From Pseudomonas sp. NKUCC02_KPG (GTDB taxonomy: Bacteria > Pseudomonadota > Gammaproteobacteria > Pseudomonadales > Pseudomonadaceae), in assembly GCF_019345465.1 (NCBI RefSeq), contig NZ_JAHKRC010000003.1, positions 124,001-188,000 on the forward strand: a stretch of DNA of 64,000 nucleotides, written 5' to 3'. The notes beneath the pieces were generated by a model. The model saw only the letters and a list, made by a program, of their open reading frames with translations, made no database searches and was not told the DNA's origin. Numbering within the stretch: the stretch's first letter is position 1; each line of letters begins with the position of its first letter. Positions 39,725 through 51,218 of the stretch are shown piece after piece. Both the position numbers and the translations under genes were made by a program.

Positions 39725-39800
39725 GGGTGATTAGCTCAGCTGGGAGAGCATCTGCCTTACAAGCAGAGGGTCGGCGGTTCGATCCCGTCATCACCCACCA
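39725..39800 (+). tRNA. tRNA-Val (anticodon TAC)
   Basis: 76 nt including encoded CCA. The acceptor stem GGGTGAT pairs with ATCACCC. The anticodon loop is CTTACAA and the T-loop is GTTCGATCC. First of three tRNAs in this cluster. Confidence 0.97.
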
Positions 39801-39855
39801 CTTCTTGAGATTCTCGCAAGAGAAAGGTCGTTCTGAAAGGAACAACCACCGACGC

Positions 39856-39932
39856 GCAGCGGTAGTTCAGTCGGTTAGAATACCGGCCTGTCACGCCGGG
39901 GGTCGCGGGTTCGAGTCCCGTCCGCTGCGCCA
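39856..39932 (+). tRNA. tRNA-Asp (anticodon GTC), copy 1
   Basis: 77 nt including CCA. Acceptor stem GCAGCGG/CCGCTGC, anticodon loop CTGTCAC, T-loop GTTCGAGTC. Identical to the second copy at 40035. Confidence 0.97.
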
Positions 39933-40034
39933 TATTTGTACAAATCAGGTTCGCCTGGTTTGCGATTGAAAAGCACCGAAGCTCTTCAGTCACAGGTTTT
40001 GAAAGTTTCAAACGGACGCAAGTCCGAGCGATAC

Positions 40035-40111
40035 GCAGCGGTAGTTCAGTCGGTTAGAATACCGGCCTGTCACGCCGGGGGTCGCGGGTTCGAGTCCCGT
40101 CCGCTGCGCCA
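40035..40111 (+). tRNA. tRNA-Asp (anticodon GTC), copy 2
   Basis: Exact duplicate of copy 1, 179 bp downstream. The 102-bp spacer is not repeated, so the duplication unit is the gene itself. Confidence 0.97.
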
Positions 40112-40151
40112 TATTTGCTTCAGAGCCCTTGAACTCTCTGAAGCTACAAAG

Positions 40152-40178
40152 AAAGCGACCTTAGGGTCGCTTTTTTTG
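40152..40178 (+). terminator. Rho-independent terminator of the tRNA cluster
   Basis: AAAGCGACC-TTA-GGGTCGCTTT hairpin followed by a run of seven T. It ends the tRNA transcript. Confidence 0.92.
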
Positions 40179-40277
40179 TGCCTGAAATTCTACGGCAGCG
40201 GCTACACATGGAAACTGCTCCCGCCAAACGCGAACTGATGCACAATACACCCCGTACCGTTCTCTTCAGGATCTTTA

Positions 40278-41129
40278 ATGCTTATGTCATTCCCCGTGCG
40301 TGCCGTGGTAGTCGCCCTAGTGCTGGCTGGACTCGCAGGTTGCTCATCGAAGAAGACAGCGATCTACGAACATGAAAGTTTCGATGATTCCGGTACGTTC
40401 TCGCGTAATTACCCGGTAACCGACAAAACCTCCTGTGAGGCTGCGCGCCGCGCGTTGCTCAGCCAGGGCTACATCATCACCAGCAGCGATCCGAAAATCA
40501 TCAGTGGCCACAAGAGCTTCCAGCAAACGGGTGAAAGCCATCTGGAGATCAGCTTCAACATTGTGTGCGCCGACGATGGTGGTTCACAGCATCACGCCAC
40601 CATGTTTGCCAATGCCCTGCAGGACCGTTATGCGCTGAAAAAGGTGAACAACTCCGCGAGCCTGGGGGTTGGTGTGCTGGGGTCGGTATCGATGCCGATT
40701 GGCTCGACCGATGACTCGATGGTCAAGGTCGCCAGCGAGACAGTCTCTTCGCCTCAGTTTTACGACCGCTTTTTCACGCTGGTAGAAGCATTTCTGCCCA
40801 AGCCCAAGGAAGTGGAAAAGGCGGTGCATGCCCCTGAAGCGCCCAAGCCCGACCTGGGAGTACCCGAAGCAGTGCCTGCCAAGGACGAAGCCGCTGCGCC
40901 TGCCATTGAGCCGCCAGCGCCTGCTGTCGAGTCTGTGAGTGAGCCCGTCGTGCCACCGGCAGACGTCGAGCCCATTTCCCCGGTAGAAGTCCAGGCAGCC
41001 CCTGCGGCGGCGGTACCCGAGATCAAGCCTGCAGCCGAACAACCTGAGCCGGCCAAGGCCGTCGCGCCACAGGGCGAGTCTGCGATCACCCCTGTACCTG
41101 TTGCGGTAGAGCCTTCGCCCCCTCAATAA
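40278..41129 (+). CDS. DUF2242-family lipoprotein
   Basis: A 283-residue lipoprotein: hydrophobic signal then lipobox LAGLAGCSSKK (Cys at about 22). AGGA lies 6 bases before the ATG. Residues about 30-175 form the DUF2242 domain (FDDSGTFSRNYPV, SCEAARRALLSQGY). The rest is a Pro/Ala/Glu-rich tail of about 100 residues (many PAPA/EPxP steps), probably unstructured. Function unknown; it sits directly after the tRNA cluster. Confidence 0.88.
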   Translation: MLMSFPVRAVVVALVLAGLAGCSSKKTAIYEHESFDDSGTFSRNYPVTDKTSCEAARRALLSQGYIITSSDPKIISGHKSFQQTGESHLEISFNIVCADDGGSQHHATMFANALQDRYALKKVNNSASLGVGVLGSVSMPIGSTDDSMVKVASETVSSPQFYDRFFTLVEAFLPKPKEVEKAVHAPEAPKPDLGVPEAVPAKDEAAAPAIEPPAPAVESVSEPVVPPADVEPISPVEVQAAPAAAVPEIKPAAEQPEPAKAVAPQGESAITPVPVAVEPSPPQ

Positions 41130-41179
41130 CCGTGCGGTAAATCCCAAAAGCTCTGCTACGTTTATAAATGAGTTGTGAC

Positions 41180-41219
41180 AGTGCCCGCGAAGGTGTCATT
41201 TTTCCTTCATGGGGGCACT
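41180..41219 (+). terminator. Stem-loop after the DUF2242 gene
   Basis: AGTGCCC pairs with GGGCACT and GAAGG with CCTTC within it; T-rich TTTA follows. It can end the lipoprotein mRNA or lie in the leader of the small ORF 48 bp downstream. Confidence 0.45.
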
Positions 41220-41267
41220 TTATGCTCAGGCATGACTTAAACAAACAGACTGAAAAGGGATGCTGCT

Positions 41268-41354
41268 ATGGACGATTATCAGGAAGAACTGCTTGAGTAT
41301 CGGGCTTTTGAGCTCGACCCGCTTGAACCTGCTGACGATGCGACCGAGCTTTGA
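41268..41354 (+). CDS. Small acidic protein, 28 residues
   Basis: ATG behind AAAGGGA with good spacing opens MDDYQEELLEYRAFELDPLE and ends ADDATEL. About 40% of residues are Asp or Glu, with no membrane segment. It converges on the AraC gene with a 13-bp gap. It is a plausible real small gene, but coding cannot be proven from one sequence. Confidence 0.5.
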   Translation: MDDYQEELLEYRAFELDPLEPADDATEL

Positions 41355-41367
41355 GCTCCAGGCACGT

Positions 41368-42408
41368 TTACGCAGATTGGCGCTGAAGGCGTCGGTATTC
41401 CCCCGGCGTCTGCGCATTCCAGCGCTTGAAGGCGCGTTGAAACGCCTCGGCTGAGGCAAACCCCAACAAATAGGCAATCTCGCCAAAGGCCAGTTCCGTA
41501 TCGCGGATATAGGTCATGGCGAGGTCGCGGCGTGTGTCGTTGAGAATGGCGCGAAACTGCGTGCCTTCCTCCGTGAGCTTGCGCCGCAAGGTCCAGGTCG
41601 GCAGCTTCAGGCGAGCCGCCACTTCTTCCAGGTCGGGTTCACGACCACCGTTGAGCAAAGGCCCCAACAGTTGTGTGATGCGTTCGCGCAGGCTGCGGGT
41701 GCGGGTCAGTTGCTCCAGTTCGCGTTCGCACAACTGCAGCAGGTAGGTCCAGGTACTTGGACAGTGCTGCGGGTTGCGCAGGTCGAGCGTGGCATGGTTC
41801 AGGCGCAGCTGATTGGTCTCGGCGCGAAAATGGACTGTCGAACTGCCGAGCGCGCTGTAGCGTGCCGCGTAATCAGGTTCATTGAACTCAATGTCGATGT
41901 GCTCGCAGCTCAGGGGGTGGGCTGCGACCGATGACAGGTGTTGCAGCCAACCGGCAATGATCGAGTCCACCACAAAGCGGTTGTAGGCGTTGTACGGGCT
42001 GATGGAATAAAAACGCAGCCAGGCGCCCCGGGCGTCTTCGTGAAAGCTCGATTGCCCTCGATAGTTGGAGCCGTAGAGGGCCTCAAAACGAATCAGGGTG
42101 CGTGCCGCCTCCCGAACGGTGGGTGCCTGGGCCGCAGTCACACCGGCCAGTCCGACCTGGTTCAGGCGGCTTAGCTGGCCCATGCGCAAGCCCAGTGCCG
42201 GGTCGCCGGTGAGGGCAATTGCCGCGTGCCCCAGGCGCATGTAGCGCGGTATCGACAGGCGCGCCAGCGGCTGGGCGAGACGGGCGGGGTCAAGGCCGAA
42301 CTGTTCGAGCAGGGGCGCAGGGTCTTTGCCGCAGCTGTGCACGGCATCGGCCAGGGCCTGGACAAACCCCACCGACAGATCGCCCAGGCGCATCGGCAGC
42401 GGTTTCAT
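41368..42408 (-). CDS. AraC-family regulator with arabinose-binding-like N-terminal domain
   Basis: A 346-residue protein. The N-terminal two thirds match the large effector domain of OruR/ArgR-like Pseudomonas AraC proteins. The C-terminal domain holds two helix-turn-helices (DLEEVAARLKLPTWTLRRKL and EIAYLLGFASAEAFQRAFKRW). It sits 4 bp downstream of the nitrilase-like gene and is probably co-transcribed with it. Confidence 0.9.
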   Translation of the reverse strand: MKPLPMRLGDLSVGFVQALADAVHSCGKDPAPLLEQFGLDPARLAQPLARLSIPRYMRLGHAAIALTGDPALGLRMGQLSRLNQVGLAGVTAAQAPTVREAARTLIRFEALYGSNYRGQSSFHEDARGAWLRFYSISPYNAYNRFVVDSIIAGWLQHLSSVAAHPLSCEHIDIEFNEPDYAARYSALGSSTVHFRAETNQLRLNHATLDLRNPQHCPSTWTYLLQLCERELEQLTRTRSLRERITQLLGPLLNGGREPDLEEVAARLKLPTWTLRRKLTEEGTQFRAILNDTRRDLAMTYIRDTELAFGEIAYLLGFASAEAFQRAFKRWNAQTPGEYRRLQRQSA

Positions 42409-42412
42409 CGTG

Positions 42413-43543
42413 CTAGAGCCAGACGTTCAACAGCCGTGCACCGGTGCCGGGCTGATCCGCACTGGTCTGGCCGTTGTGACTGATAAAGCCCAGTCCTGTG
42501 CTGTGCTTGTCCCAGAACTTGCCCCGCAAGAAGACGGTGACACCGGCTTGGGCAGTGCTGCTGGGCAGGCTGCTGATCAATGTCAGGCGATGCCAGGCGT
42601 CGCCTTCGGTCACTTCGCCGGGCTTGAGGCTGATTTCGCTGGGTGTCGATACGCTTTTGTAGCCGCCCCAAGGTTTGTCCCAGGTGGTTTTGCCAACGAT
42701 GAACGCGGGCACGGCGATCAGTTGCGCACGTTTTTCGTTCAGGGTGCGGTAGTTCTCCGGGTACCAGCTGTCGCTGCCGATCAGGATGCCCAGGCGTCCG
42801 GCCGGGGTATCAACCACATTCAACTCATGGTCGGGGCTGGGCTGGATGTAGCTTTGTTCTTCATAGGTGGGCAGCAACTGACGCTGGGGAGTGCCCAGCG
42901 CTGCGCCATCACTGCCGAAGACCACACTGCTGTTGTACAAGGGGCCCGTGCCGGGCAGCAGCGTGCCGTTCTCGATACGCGGCGAAGGGAGGGCAATGCT
43001 CCCGGCCACCAGGGTAACGCCGAACTCTTTGGCCAGGCCGCCAAACAGCGTCTGGTAATCGGCTGCCATGCTGCTGGCCTTCATGCGCAAGTGAGCATCG
43101 TTGATCCGGCTTTCGCCGTCAGCACGAAGCCAGGCATTGGCAAAGGCCAGCGGGTTGCTCACCGCCAGCCAGCGCATGGCTTCATTCAGGTTGGCTGCCT
43201 GGTACAGCTCGCTTTTTTCACCGCGAAACATCAGCCAGGAGCCGATGTGCTCTGGCAGCACCACGACGGTTTTGTCATTGAGCAAACCTGCAGCGCGAGC
43301 GGTGTCGAGATAAGCCGCCAGCTTCAGGTGCACCAGCGCCAGGCTTTGATAGTCGCGGGGTGACAGGTCCGGCTCGATACCCAGCAGGTTGCCACGATCA
43401 TTATTGACACCCTCGTTTATGGCCAGCTCGATACGCAGGTCAGAGAGGTAATGACCAACATCCCGTTGCGTGGTCCACCAGGCATAGCCGCCGGCAGCGG
43501 CGACAAGGGCGATCAATAAGGTGCAGCCAATAAGTTTGCGCAT
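42413..43543 (-). CDS. Membrane-anchored nitrilase-fold protein lacking the catalytic Cys
   Basis: A 376-residue protein with an N-terminal signal anchor (LIGCTLLIALVAAAGGYAWW). The body follows carbon-nitrogen hydrolase order. The first Glu is kept in VVLPEHIG. The lysine segment (KxxLxP) reads QRQLLPTYEE. The nucleophile segment (normally ICYDxxFPE) reads IGSDSWYPENY. The only Cys in the protein is in the anchor, so two of the three catalytic residues are missing. The protein should face the periplasm and may bind, not cleave, an amide or nitrile-like ligand. It precedes the AraC gene by 4 bp. Confidence 0.82.
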   Translation of the reverse strand: MRKLIGCTLLIALVAAAGGYAWWTTQRDVGHYLSDLRIELAINEGVNNDRGNLLGIEPDLSPRDYQSLALVHLKLAAYLDTARAAGLLNDKTVVVLPEHIGSWLMFRGEKSELYQAANLNEAMRWLAVSNPLAFANAWLRADGESRINDAHLRMKASSMAADYQTLFGGLAKEFGVTLVAGSIALPSPRIENGTLLPGTGPLYNSSVVFGSDGAALGTPQRQLLPTYEEQSYIQPSPDHELNVVDTPAGRLGILIGSDSWYPENYRTLNEKRAQLIAVPAFIVGKTTWDKPWGGYKSVSTPSEISLKPGEVTEGDAWHRLTLISSLPSSTAQAGVTVFLRGKFWDKHSTGLGFISHNGQTSADQPGTGARLLNVWL

Positions 43544-43751
43544 ATAAATAGAACGGACAGCTTTCAGCGGAATTCGATGTCTAGGGTAGGCGGCGCTTGC
43601 GGGCTTGCCAAGGGGGGATGTGCATTTGGGTTAATAATTTGTAACTTTGGGTCATTGAGTGGGGCCCATCCTGCCTTTACCTTGGCGGACATTAAACGAC
43701 GGGAGCCGCAGAGCATCCCGCGTTCCGTGATTTAGACCGTTGTGGAGCTGA

Positions 43752-45791
<2,040 letters not shown>

Positions 45792-45809
45792 ACTCCTGCG
45801 TGTGCCCTT

Positions 45810-45896
45810 TGTGGGAGCGGGCTTGTTCGCGATTGGATCGACGCGGTTCAACTTCAATACCGCGGCGCCTTGATCGCGAGCAAGCCCGCTTCCACA
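45810..45896. repeat. REPIN, family A
   Basis: TGTGGGAGCGGGCTTGTTCG with inverted partner CGAGCAAGCCCGCTTCCACA; one mismatch in each arm. It separates the converging fadH and ABC genes. Confidence 0.92.
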
Positions 45897-45905
45897 GGGT
45901 GGTGT

Positions 45906-46691
45906 CTAGTGCACGATCTGCGCTAAAAACGCCTTGGCCCGCGGGCTTTTCGGGGCGTTGAAAAACTCTTCCGGTGGCGAGTCCTCGATCACCATCCCGC
46001 CATCCAGGAACAACACCCGCTCGGCCACCTGACGGGCAAAGCCCATTTCGTGGGTCACGCACAGCATCGTCATGCCGCTGCCGGCCAGGTTGACCATGAC
46101 GTCCAGCACTTCGCTGACCATTTCCGGGTCCAGCGCCGAAGTGGGCTCATCGAACAGCATGATTTTCGGCTCCATGCACAGCGCCCGGGCAATGGCGACG
46201 CGTTGCTGCTGGCCGCCCGACAGCTGGCTCGGGTACTTGTCGGCCTGGCTGGCAATCCCGACCTTGGTCAAAAAATGCTGCGCCAGTTCGATCGCCTTCT
46301 TGCGCGACAACCCGCGCACCGACATCGGCGCCAGAATGCAGTTGTCGATTACGCTCATGTGCGGGAACAGGTTGAAGTGCTGAAACACCATGCCGATTTC
46401 GCTGCGCACCTTGCTCGCTTCGCGCGTGGGCAGTGACAGGTCGGTGTCGTTGATCAGGATGCGGCCCTGTTCGGCGATTTCCAGGCGGTTGATACAGCGG
46501 ATCAAGGTCGATTTGCCGGAGCCGGAAGGGCCGCACAGCACGATGCGTTCGCCTTCGCGCACTTTCAGGTCAATGCCCTTGAGTACGTGAAAGGCGCTGT
46601 AGTACTTGTTCAGCCCGGCGATATCCACCACTACCTTGCGGGTATCAGTGACTGGCGACACGGGGTGAACGTAAGCAGGTTGTGCGTGCAT
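45906..46691 (-). CDS. Polar amino acid ABC transporter ATPase
   Basis: A 261-residue GlnQ/HisP-type subunit. Walker [11 protein letters not shown]-loop [12 protein letters not shown], signature LSGGQQQR, Walker [13 protein letters not shown], switch His in VTHEMGFA. It is the last gene of a minus-strand cluster (binding protein, two permeases, oxidase, ATPase) that matches the D-lysine locus of P. putida in order. Likely substrate is lysine or another basic D-amino acid, by context. Confidence 0.94.
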   Translation of the reverse strand: MHAQPAYVHPVSPVTDTRKVVVDIAGLNKYYSAFHVLKGIDLKVREGERIVLCGPSGSGKSTLIRCINRLEIAEQGRILINDTDLSLPTREASKVRSEIGMVFQHFNLFPHMSVIDNCILAPMSVRGLSRKKAIELAQHFLTKVGIASQADKYPSQLSGGQQQRVAIARALCMEPKIMLFDEPTSALDPEMVSEVLDVMVNLAGSGMTMLCVTHEMGFARQVAERVLFLDGGMVIEDSPPEEFFNAPKSPRAKAFLAQIVH

Positions 46692-46707
46692 GGTGTGTCT
46701 CCAGTGA

Positions 46708-47949
46708 TCAGTGAAAACGTTCGGCGCTGTAGGGCGCAGGGTCGGTGAAAGGCTTTTCGCCGGTCATCATCTCGGCCAACAGGCGCCCGCTGACCGGGCC
46801 CAGGGTCAGGCCGTGGTGGGCGTGGCCAAAGTTGAACCACAGGCCCTTGTGGCGACTGCCAGGCCCGATGACCGGGCACATGTCCGGCAGGCACGGGCGT
46901 CGGCCGAGCCAGGGCTCGGCATCCACACGTTCACCCAATGGATACAGGCGCTGGGCCCGCTCTTCGCAGCGGCGCAACTGGATCTCGTTGATCGGGTCAT
47001 CGCTGTCGGCGAACTCGATGCCGGTGGTCAGGCGGATGCCGCCCACCATCGGCGCCAGCACGTAACCCCCCACCGAATCGAGGATCGGATGCTGCATGGT
47101 CTGGCCGTCCCTGGCCGCGTAATGCATGTGGTAGCCGCGCTTGATCGCCAAAGGAATGCGATAGCCCAGGGGCTCGAAGATGTCCCGTGCCTGTGGGCCG
47201 AGTGCAACCACCACTTCATTGCCGACGATCAGCCCTTTCTGGCTTTCAACCTGCCATTGCCCTGCCGTTGCCCGCAGGCTGGTGGCATTGCCGGTCACAA
47301 AGGTGCCGCCGCGCTTGATGAACAGTTCGGCGTAGCCACGGGTCAGGCCACCCGGATCGCTGACGGTCTTGGGGTCCAGCCAGTGAATGCCGCCGATGAC
47401 ATCGGTGTGCAGGCCCGGCTCCAGGGCGTGGACTTGCTGCTCGCCGAGCACCCGATAGTTGAGCTGGTATTCGCTCAGGGCGGCGGCGTCACGCTGGGCT
47501 TTGTCGAAGTCGGCCTGGGTGCGATACACCTCGATCCAGCCGCTGTCGTCAATCAGCTCGGTCATACCCGCCGGCTCAGCCAGCAGGTCGTGCTCGGTCA
47601 CACATTTTTCAATCAGCGGCAGCATGGCCCGGGTGGCCTTGGCCAGTTCCTTGGGGCCGGACTGCTGCCAGTATTTCAACAGCCACGGCCCGGCCTTTGG
47701 CAGGTGCTTGAGGCTGTAGCGCACATCGGATTGCTGATTGAGGCCATAGCGCAGCAAGCGCGAAATTTCACGGGGGAACGAGTAGGGGATAACGCTGGCG
47801 CGTTCGATCAGCCCGGCATTGCCGTGGCTGGTGCCGCTGCCAGGCGCTGCGCGGTCGAGCAGCACGACGCTGCGCCCGCGGGCCTGGAGTTGCAACGCGG
47901 TACTGACGCCGACGATGCCGGCCCCCAGAACGATAGTGTCGCAGTGCAT
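46708..47949 (-). CDS. amaD: D-amino acid oxidase/dehydrogenase (AmaD-like, D-lysine)
   Basis: Start at ATG 47949 behind AAGGA gives 413 residues. FAD site [20 protein letters not shown] near the N-terminus. [11 protein letters not shown] and the C-terminal [20 protein letters not shown] are typical of DadA-type enzymes that oxidise D-amino acids to 2-keto acids. Its place between an ATPase and two permeases, with dpkA divergent beyond the regulator, is the arrangement of amaD in P. putida, where it converts D-lysine to the precursor of piperideine-2-carboxylate. Substrate is inferred from this context. Confidence 0.75.
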   Translation of the reverse strand: MHCDTIVLGAGIVGVSTALQLQARGRSVVLLDRAAPGSGTSHGNAGLIERASVIPYSFPREISRLLRYGLNQQSDVRYSLKHLPKAGPWLLKYWQQSGPKELAKATRAMLPLIEKCVTEHDLLAEPAGMTELIDDSGWIEVYRTQADFDKAQRDAAALSEYQLNYRVLGEQQVHALEPGLHTDVIGGIHWLDPKTVSDPGGLTRGYAELFIKRGGTFVTGNATSLRATAGQWQVESQKGLIVGNEVVVALGPQARDIFEPLGYRIPLAIKRGYHMHYAARDGQTMQHPILDSVGGYVLAPMVGGIRLTTGIEFADSDDPINEIQLRRCEERAQRLYPLGERVDAEPWLGRRPCLPDMCPVIGPGSRHKGLWFNFGHAHHGLTLGPVSGRLLAEMMTGEKPFTDPAPYSAERFH

Positions 47950-47996
47950 AAACAAATCCTTAAACAGGGGCCGTGTTCGCAGCCCGAACAATGGGC

Positions 47997-48707
47997 TTAC
48001 TGCAAATGGCGGCCGAGACGGCCTTCGATCAACTTCAGGCTGCGTCGCACCACTTCCACGATCAGCAGATACAGCACGGCGGCCCACAGATAGATCTGGA
48101 AGTCGAAGCTGCGCGAAAACGCCATTTTGGTAACACCCATCAAATCGTAAATGGTCACCAGGGAGGCAATGGCACTGGCCTTGATCATCAGGATCAGCTC
48201 ATTGCCCAAAGGGCCGATGGCCACCAGCAGCGATTGCGGCAGGATGATCTTGCGAAAGGCCGTCCATCGCGACAGGTTCAGCGCCTTGCAGGCTTCACGC
48301 TGGCCCTGGGCAACGGACAGGATGCTGCCGCGCAGGATTTCGGCCTGGTACGCCGCCGTGTTGAGGGTGAAGGCCAGCAGGGTGCAGAACCAGGCATCGC
48401 GGAAAAACCACCACAAGCCCACGTCTTGCCAGAAGCCCTTGAACGAGCCCAGGCCGTAATACAGCAAAAACAGTTGGGCCAGCAGCGGCGAGCCACGGAA
48501 GAAGTACACGTAGGCGCCGGTAAAGCTGCGCAAAAAGCGGTTGCTGGACAAGCGCCCCAGGGCAATCAGCAAGCCAAGCAAGGCACCCAGGGTGAACGAA
48601 ATTGCCACCAGCTTGCCCGTCACCAGCAGCCCGTCGATAAAGCGCGGGCCATAGCGTTCAAGCAGGTCGGGGTTGAGAAACATGTTTTGCAGATCCGCCA
48701 GACTCAT
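47997..48707 (-). CDS. Amino acid ABC transporter permease (HisM/GlnP type)
   Basis: A 236-residue inner-membrane permease with about five helices. The cytoplasmic EAA loop is seen in EACKALNLSRWTAFRKIILP. The N-terminal region has YVYFFRGSPLLAQLFLLYYG, shared by this family. It overlaps the other permease by 4 bp and forms a heterodimer with it. Confidence 0.93.
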   Translation of the reverse strand: MSLADLQNMFLNPDLLERYGPRFIDGLLVTGKLVAISFTLGALLGLLIALGRLSSNRFLRSFTGAYVYFFRGSPLLAQLFLLYYGLGSFKGFWQDVGLWWFFRDAWFCTLLAFTLNTAAYQAEILRGSILSVAQGQREACKALNLSRWTAFRKIILPQSLLVAIGPLGNELILMIKASAIASLVTIYDLMGVTKMAFSRSFDFQIYLWAAVLYLLIVEVVRRSLKLIEGRLGRHLQ

Positions 48708-49423
48708 GGCTGCGCGCTCCGTTGATGGCGGCTGAAGTAGCGTTCAAGGAAGGCAAACAGCCGCCCGGAAATCGCCGAGAAAAACAGATAGCCCAGGCAC
48801 GCGACGCTGTAGAACAGCATCGGGTCTTTGGTCACGCTGACCGCCAGGTTGGTCTGGCGCATCAGGTCCACCAGGGAGATGGTCGACACCAGCGAGGTGT
48901 CCTTGAGCAGTGACAGCCAGTTGTTGGACAGGCCGGGCAGGGCGATGCGCGCAAGTTGTGGCAGCACCACTTTGCGAAAGGTGGTGAATTTGCTCAGGCC
49001 CAGTGCCGATGCGGCTTCGAACTGGCCCTTGGGGATGGTTTTGAACGCACCCAGCCAGATCTCGCTGGAGAAGGCGGCAAACACCAGGCTGAAGGCGACC
49101 ATCGCGGCCACGAAGGTATTGATCGTGACCTGCGCGTCGTAGCCCATCATGGCGAGGATCTTTTGCGCGGCGATCTGGCAGCCGTAGTAAATGATCAGCA
49201 GTGTCAGCAATTCCGGCAAACCACGAAAAACCGTGGAGAACGTGGTTGCCCACGCCCGCACCCAGCGGTTTTTGGAACGTGCCGCCACGGCCACGGCCAG
49301 GCCCAGTGGCAAACCGATAGGCAGGCAGCTCAGGGCCAGGGCAATGGTCACCATGGCGCCTGCGAGCAGGGCCGAGCCCCAGCCGCCACTGGCGAAAGAA
49401 AGAAGTGAGAGTTGATCGAGCAT
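48704..49423 (-). CDS. Amino acid ABC transporter permease (HisQ type)
   Basis: Start at ATG 49423, with GGGGA before it, gives 239 residues; an upstream in-frame start is less likely. It has the typical FRGLPELLTLLIIYYG and EAA loop EAASALGLSKFTTFRKVVLP. Translationally coupled to the second permease. Confidence 0.93.
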   Translation of the reverse strand: MLDQLSLLSFASGGWGSALLAGAMVTIALALSCLPIGLPLGLAVAVAARSKNRWVRAWATTFSTVFRGLPELLTLLIIYYGCQIAAQKILAMMGYDAQVTINTFVAAMVAFSLVFAAFSSEIWLGAFKTIPKGQFEAASALGLSKFTTFRKVVLPQLARIALPGLSNNWLSLLKDTSLVSTISLVDLMRQTNLAVSVTKDPMLFYSVACLGYLFFSAISGRLFAFLERYFSRHQRSAQP

Positions 49424-49526
49424 GCTCGAATCCCCGGGCAAAATTGGGCCGAAATTCAGCCGCCGCGCACGTCAGGTGCGCGGGGCAGGGTCATTGGCAG
49501 GGAGCCCTCAAACGAAGGCGGGCGAC

Positions 49527-50282
49527 TCAGTAAATGTCGAAGTCGAAGTACTTGCTGGAGATCTTTTTATACGTGCCGTCGGCCACGATTTCGTCCAGCG
49601 CCTTGTTGAAGCGCTCGCGCAGGACGTTATCGTTCTGGCGCACGGCAATTGCCGCGTCGGCATTGGTGCCGTCAACGTCACCGATGATTTTGCAGCAGTC
49701 GTCGCTGGCCTTGTTGATCCATTCCAGCAGCGGGAATTTGTCGGCAATGACGGCATCGACGCGGCCGTTTTTCAGTTCGGCGTTGGCTTCGTCAAGCGTG
49801 GGGTACAGGTTGAGTTTGGCGCCGGCTTTCTCGTAGTGATCCTCGGCGTAAATACCTTGGGTCGCTGCGCCCTGGGCACCGATGGTGCGGCCCTTGAAGT
49901 TGATCTGGGCATCGGTGATGTCAGAGTCTTTTGGCACGGCAATCGACAGCGGGGTGCGGTAGTAGTGATTGGTGAACGCGATTTTCTTTTTGCGTTCATC
50001 GGTCACGATCATCGACGCCACGATGGCATCGTACTTTTTAGCCATCAGTCCCGGAATGATGCCGTCCCAATCCTGGGCAACGATCTTGCACTGGGCATTC
50101 ATGCGTTCACACAGGGCGTTGGTGATGTCGACGTCAAAGCCCGACACCGTGCCGTCCGAATTAGTGGTGTTGAAGGGAGGGTAGGCGCCCTCCGTGGCGA
50201 TAGTCAGCGTGTCGGCGTGCGCGTTTGCTGCAACGGCGGCCACCAGTGCACATGCACTTGCAAAGCGAATGACGTATTTCAT
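49527..50282 (-). CDS. Periplasmic amino-acid-binding protein
   Basis: A 251-residue type-2 periplasmic binding protein. The Sec signal peptide ends at ANAHADTL. Ligand-site motifs are EGAYPPFNTT, GFDVDITNALCERM and the Asp in IVASMIVTDERKKKIAFT. This is the His/Lys/Arg/ornithine-binding pattern. It is the first transport gene of the D-lysine-type cluster, 14 bp downstream of the RpiR gene. Confidence 0.94.
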   Translation of the reverse strand: MKYVIRFASACALVAAVAANAHADTLTIATEGAYPPFNTTNSDGTVSGFDVDITNALCERMNAQCKIVAQDWDGIIPGLMAKKYDAIVASMIVTDERKKKIAFTNHYYRTPLSIAVPKDSDITDAQINFKGRTIGAQGAATQGIYAEDHYEKAGAKLNLYPTLDEANAELKNGRVDAVIADKFPLLEWINKASDDCCKIIGDVDGTNADAAIAVRQNDNVLRERFNKALDEIVADGTYKKISSKYFDFDIY

Positions 50283-50295
50283 CTAGCACCTCGTT

Positions 50296-51171
50296 TTATT
50301 GTTTTGATCCGGGTGAGGATGTGTAGCCCACGAACTCATTGTGTAAGGCCGCGGTAGCCTCAAGACGCTTCTCAACGTCCGGCCCCAGTTGTTTGCACAC
50401 TTCATTGATCAGCAGATGCACCAGCGACAGCATGGCCGCGGTGGATTCCCAGAACAGGTTGAACTCGGTGGGCACGCGAAACACTTCATTGGCGCTCTGG
50501 TCGGCCCAGTCGCAGAAGGTATCGGTGACCAGCGTGACCTCGATCCCGGCCTCACGTGCCTTGCGGCACAACAGCTGGGCGTGGCGCGAGTAGCGTCGGG
50601 CTTCAAACACCACCAGGGCACAGTCTGCGGGCGGGCACAGCAGCACGTCGGCGTAATGCCCGGCGGCGCCATCGACCAGTTGCACGCCATCGCGCAGGTA
50701 TTGCAGCAAATGCACCATGGAGGCGGCAATCCCGCGCTCGGTCTGGAACCCTGCGACAAACACTTTGCGCCGCGTGGCCAGGCGCTGACTGACCGCACGC
50801 CACTGCGGCGTGAGGCTGTATTCGTAGACCTTGACCAGCGCGCCGACTTCAAGCTCAAAACTGCGTGGCAACGCCTGGGGGCTCTGGCTCGACTGCTGGC
50901 GGAATTCTTGCAAGCGATCACCGACAAGCCACGGGCCATCGCCCAGGTCGTCCTTGAGATCGTTTTTCAAATCCTTGAAATGGCTGTAGCCCAGCGAGCG
51001 GCAAAAACGCCCGACACTGGATTCGCTGACCCCCAGTTTGCTGGCGATGTCGGCGGCTGTCTGAAACGGCAGTTCGTAAAGATTGGCCAGCATGTAGCTG
51101 GCAATCGCCCGACCCGAAGGTGCGGCGGTTGACAGACTGCTTTCAAGGCGTTGTTTAATCGGCTGGCTCAC
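50296..51171 (-). CDS. RpiR-family regulator of the D-lysine-type cluster
   Basis: A 291-residue protein with an N-terminal HTH_6 domain (AADIASKLGVSESSVGRFCRSLGY, residues about 38-61) and a C-terminal SIS sugar/ligand domain (about 115-260). It starts the minus-strand transport operon and is divergent from dpkA, the arrangement in P. putida. It probably binds the palindrome in the 132-bp shared region. Confidence 0.9.
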   Translation of the reverse strand: MSQPIKQRLESSLSTAAPSGRAIASYMLANLYELPFQTAADIASKLGVSESSVGRFCRSLGYSHFKDLKNDLKDDLGDGPWLVGDRLQEFRQQSSQSPQALPRSFELEVGALVKVYEYSLTPQWRAVSQRLATRRKVFVAGFQTERGIAASMVHLLQYLRDGVQLVDGAAGHYADVLLCPPADCALVVFEARRYSRHAQLLCRKAREAGIEVTLVTDTFCDWADQSANEVFRVPTEFNLFWESTAAMLSLVHLLINEVCKQLGPDVEKRLEATAALHNEFVGYTSSPGSKQ

Positions 51172-51218
51172 GACTGCTTCCTGTTTTTATTTCAGCGCGT
51201 TGCAGAAAGTGAATGTTT

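Noticed and set aside
39725..40111. Integrated element at the tRNA genes
   Set aside because: No integrase and no partial tRNA direct repeat was found; the neighbours are ordinary chromosomal genes.
46711..48093. 460-codon plus-strand frame over the amaD-like gene
   Set aside because: Shadow; the minus strand encodes a clear FAD oxidase with ribosome site.
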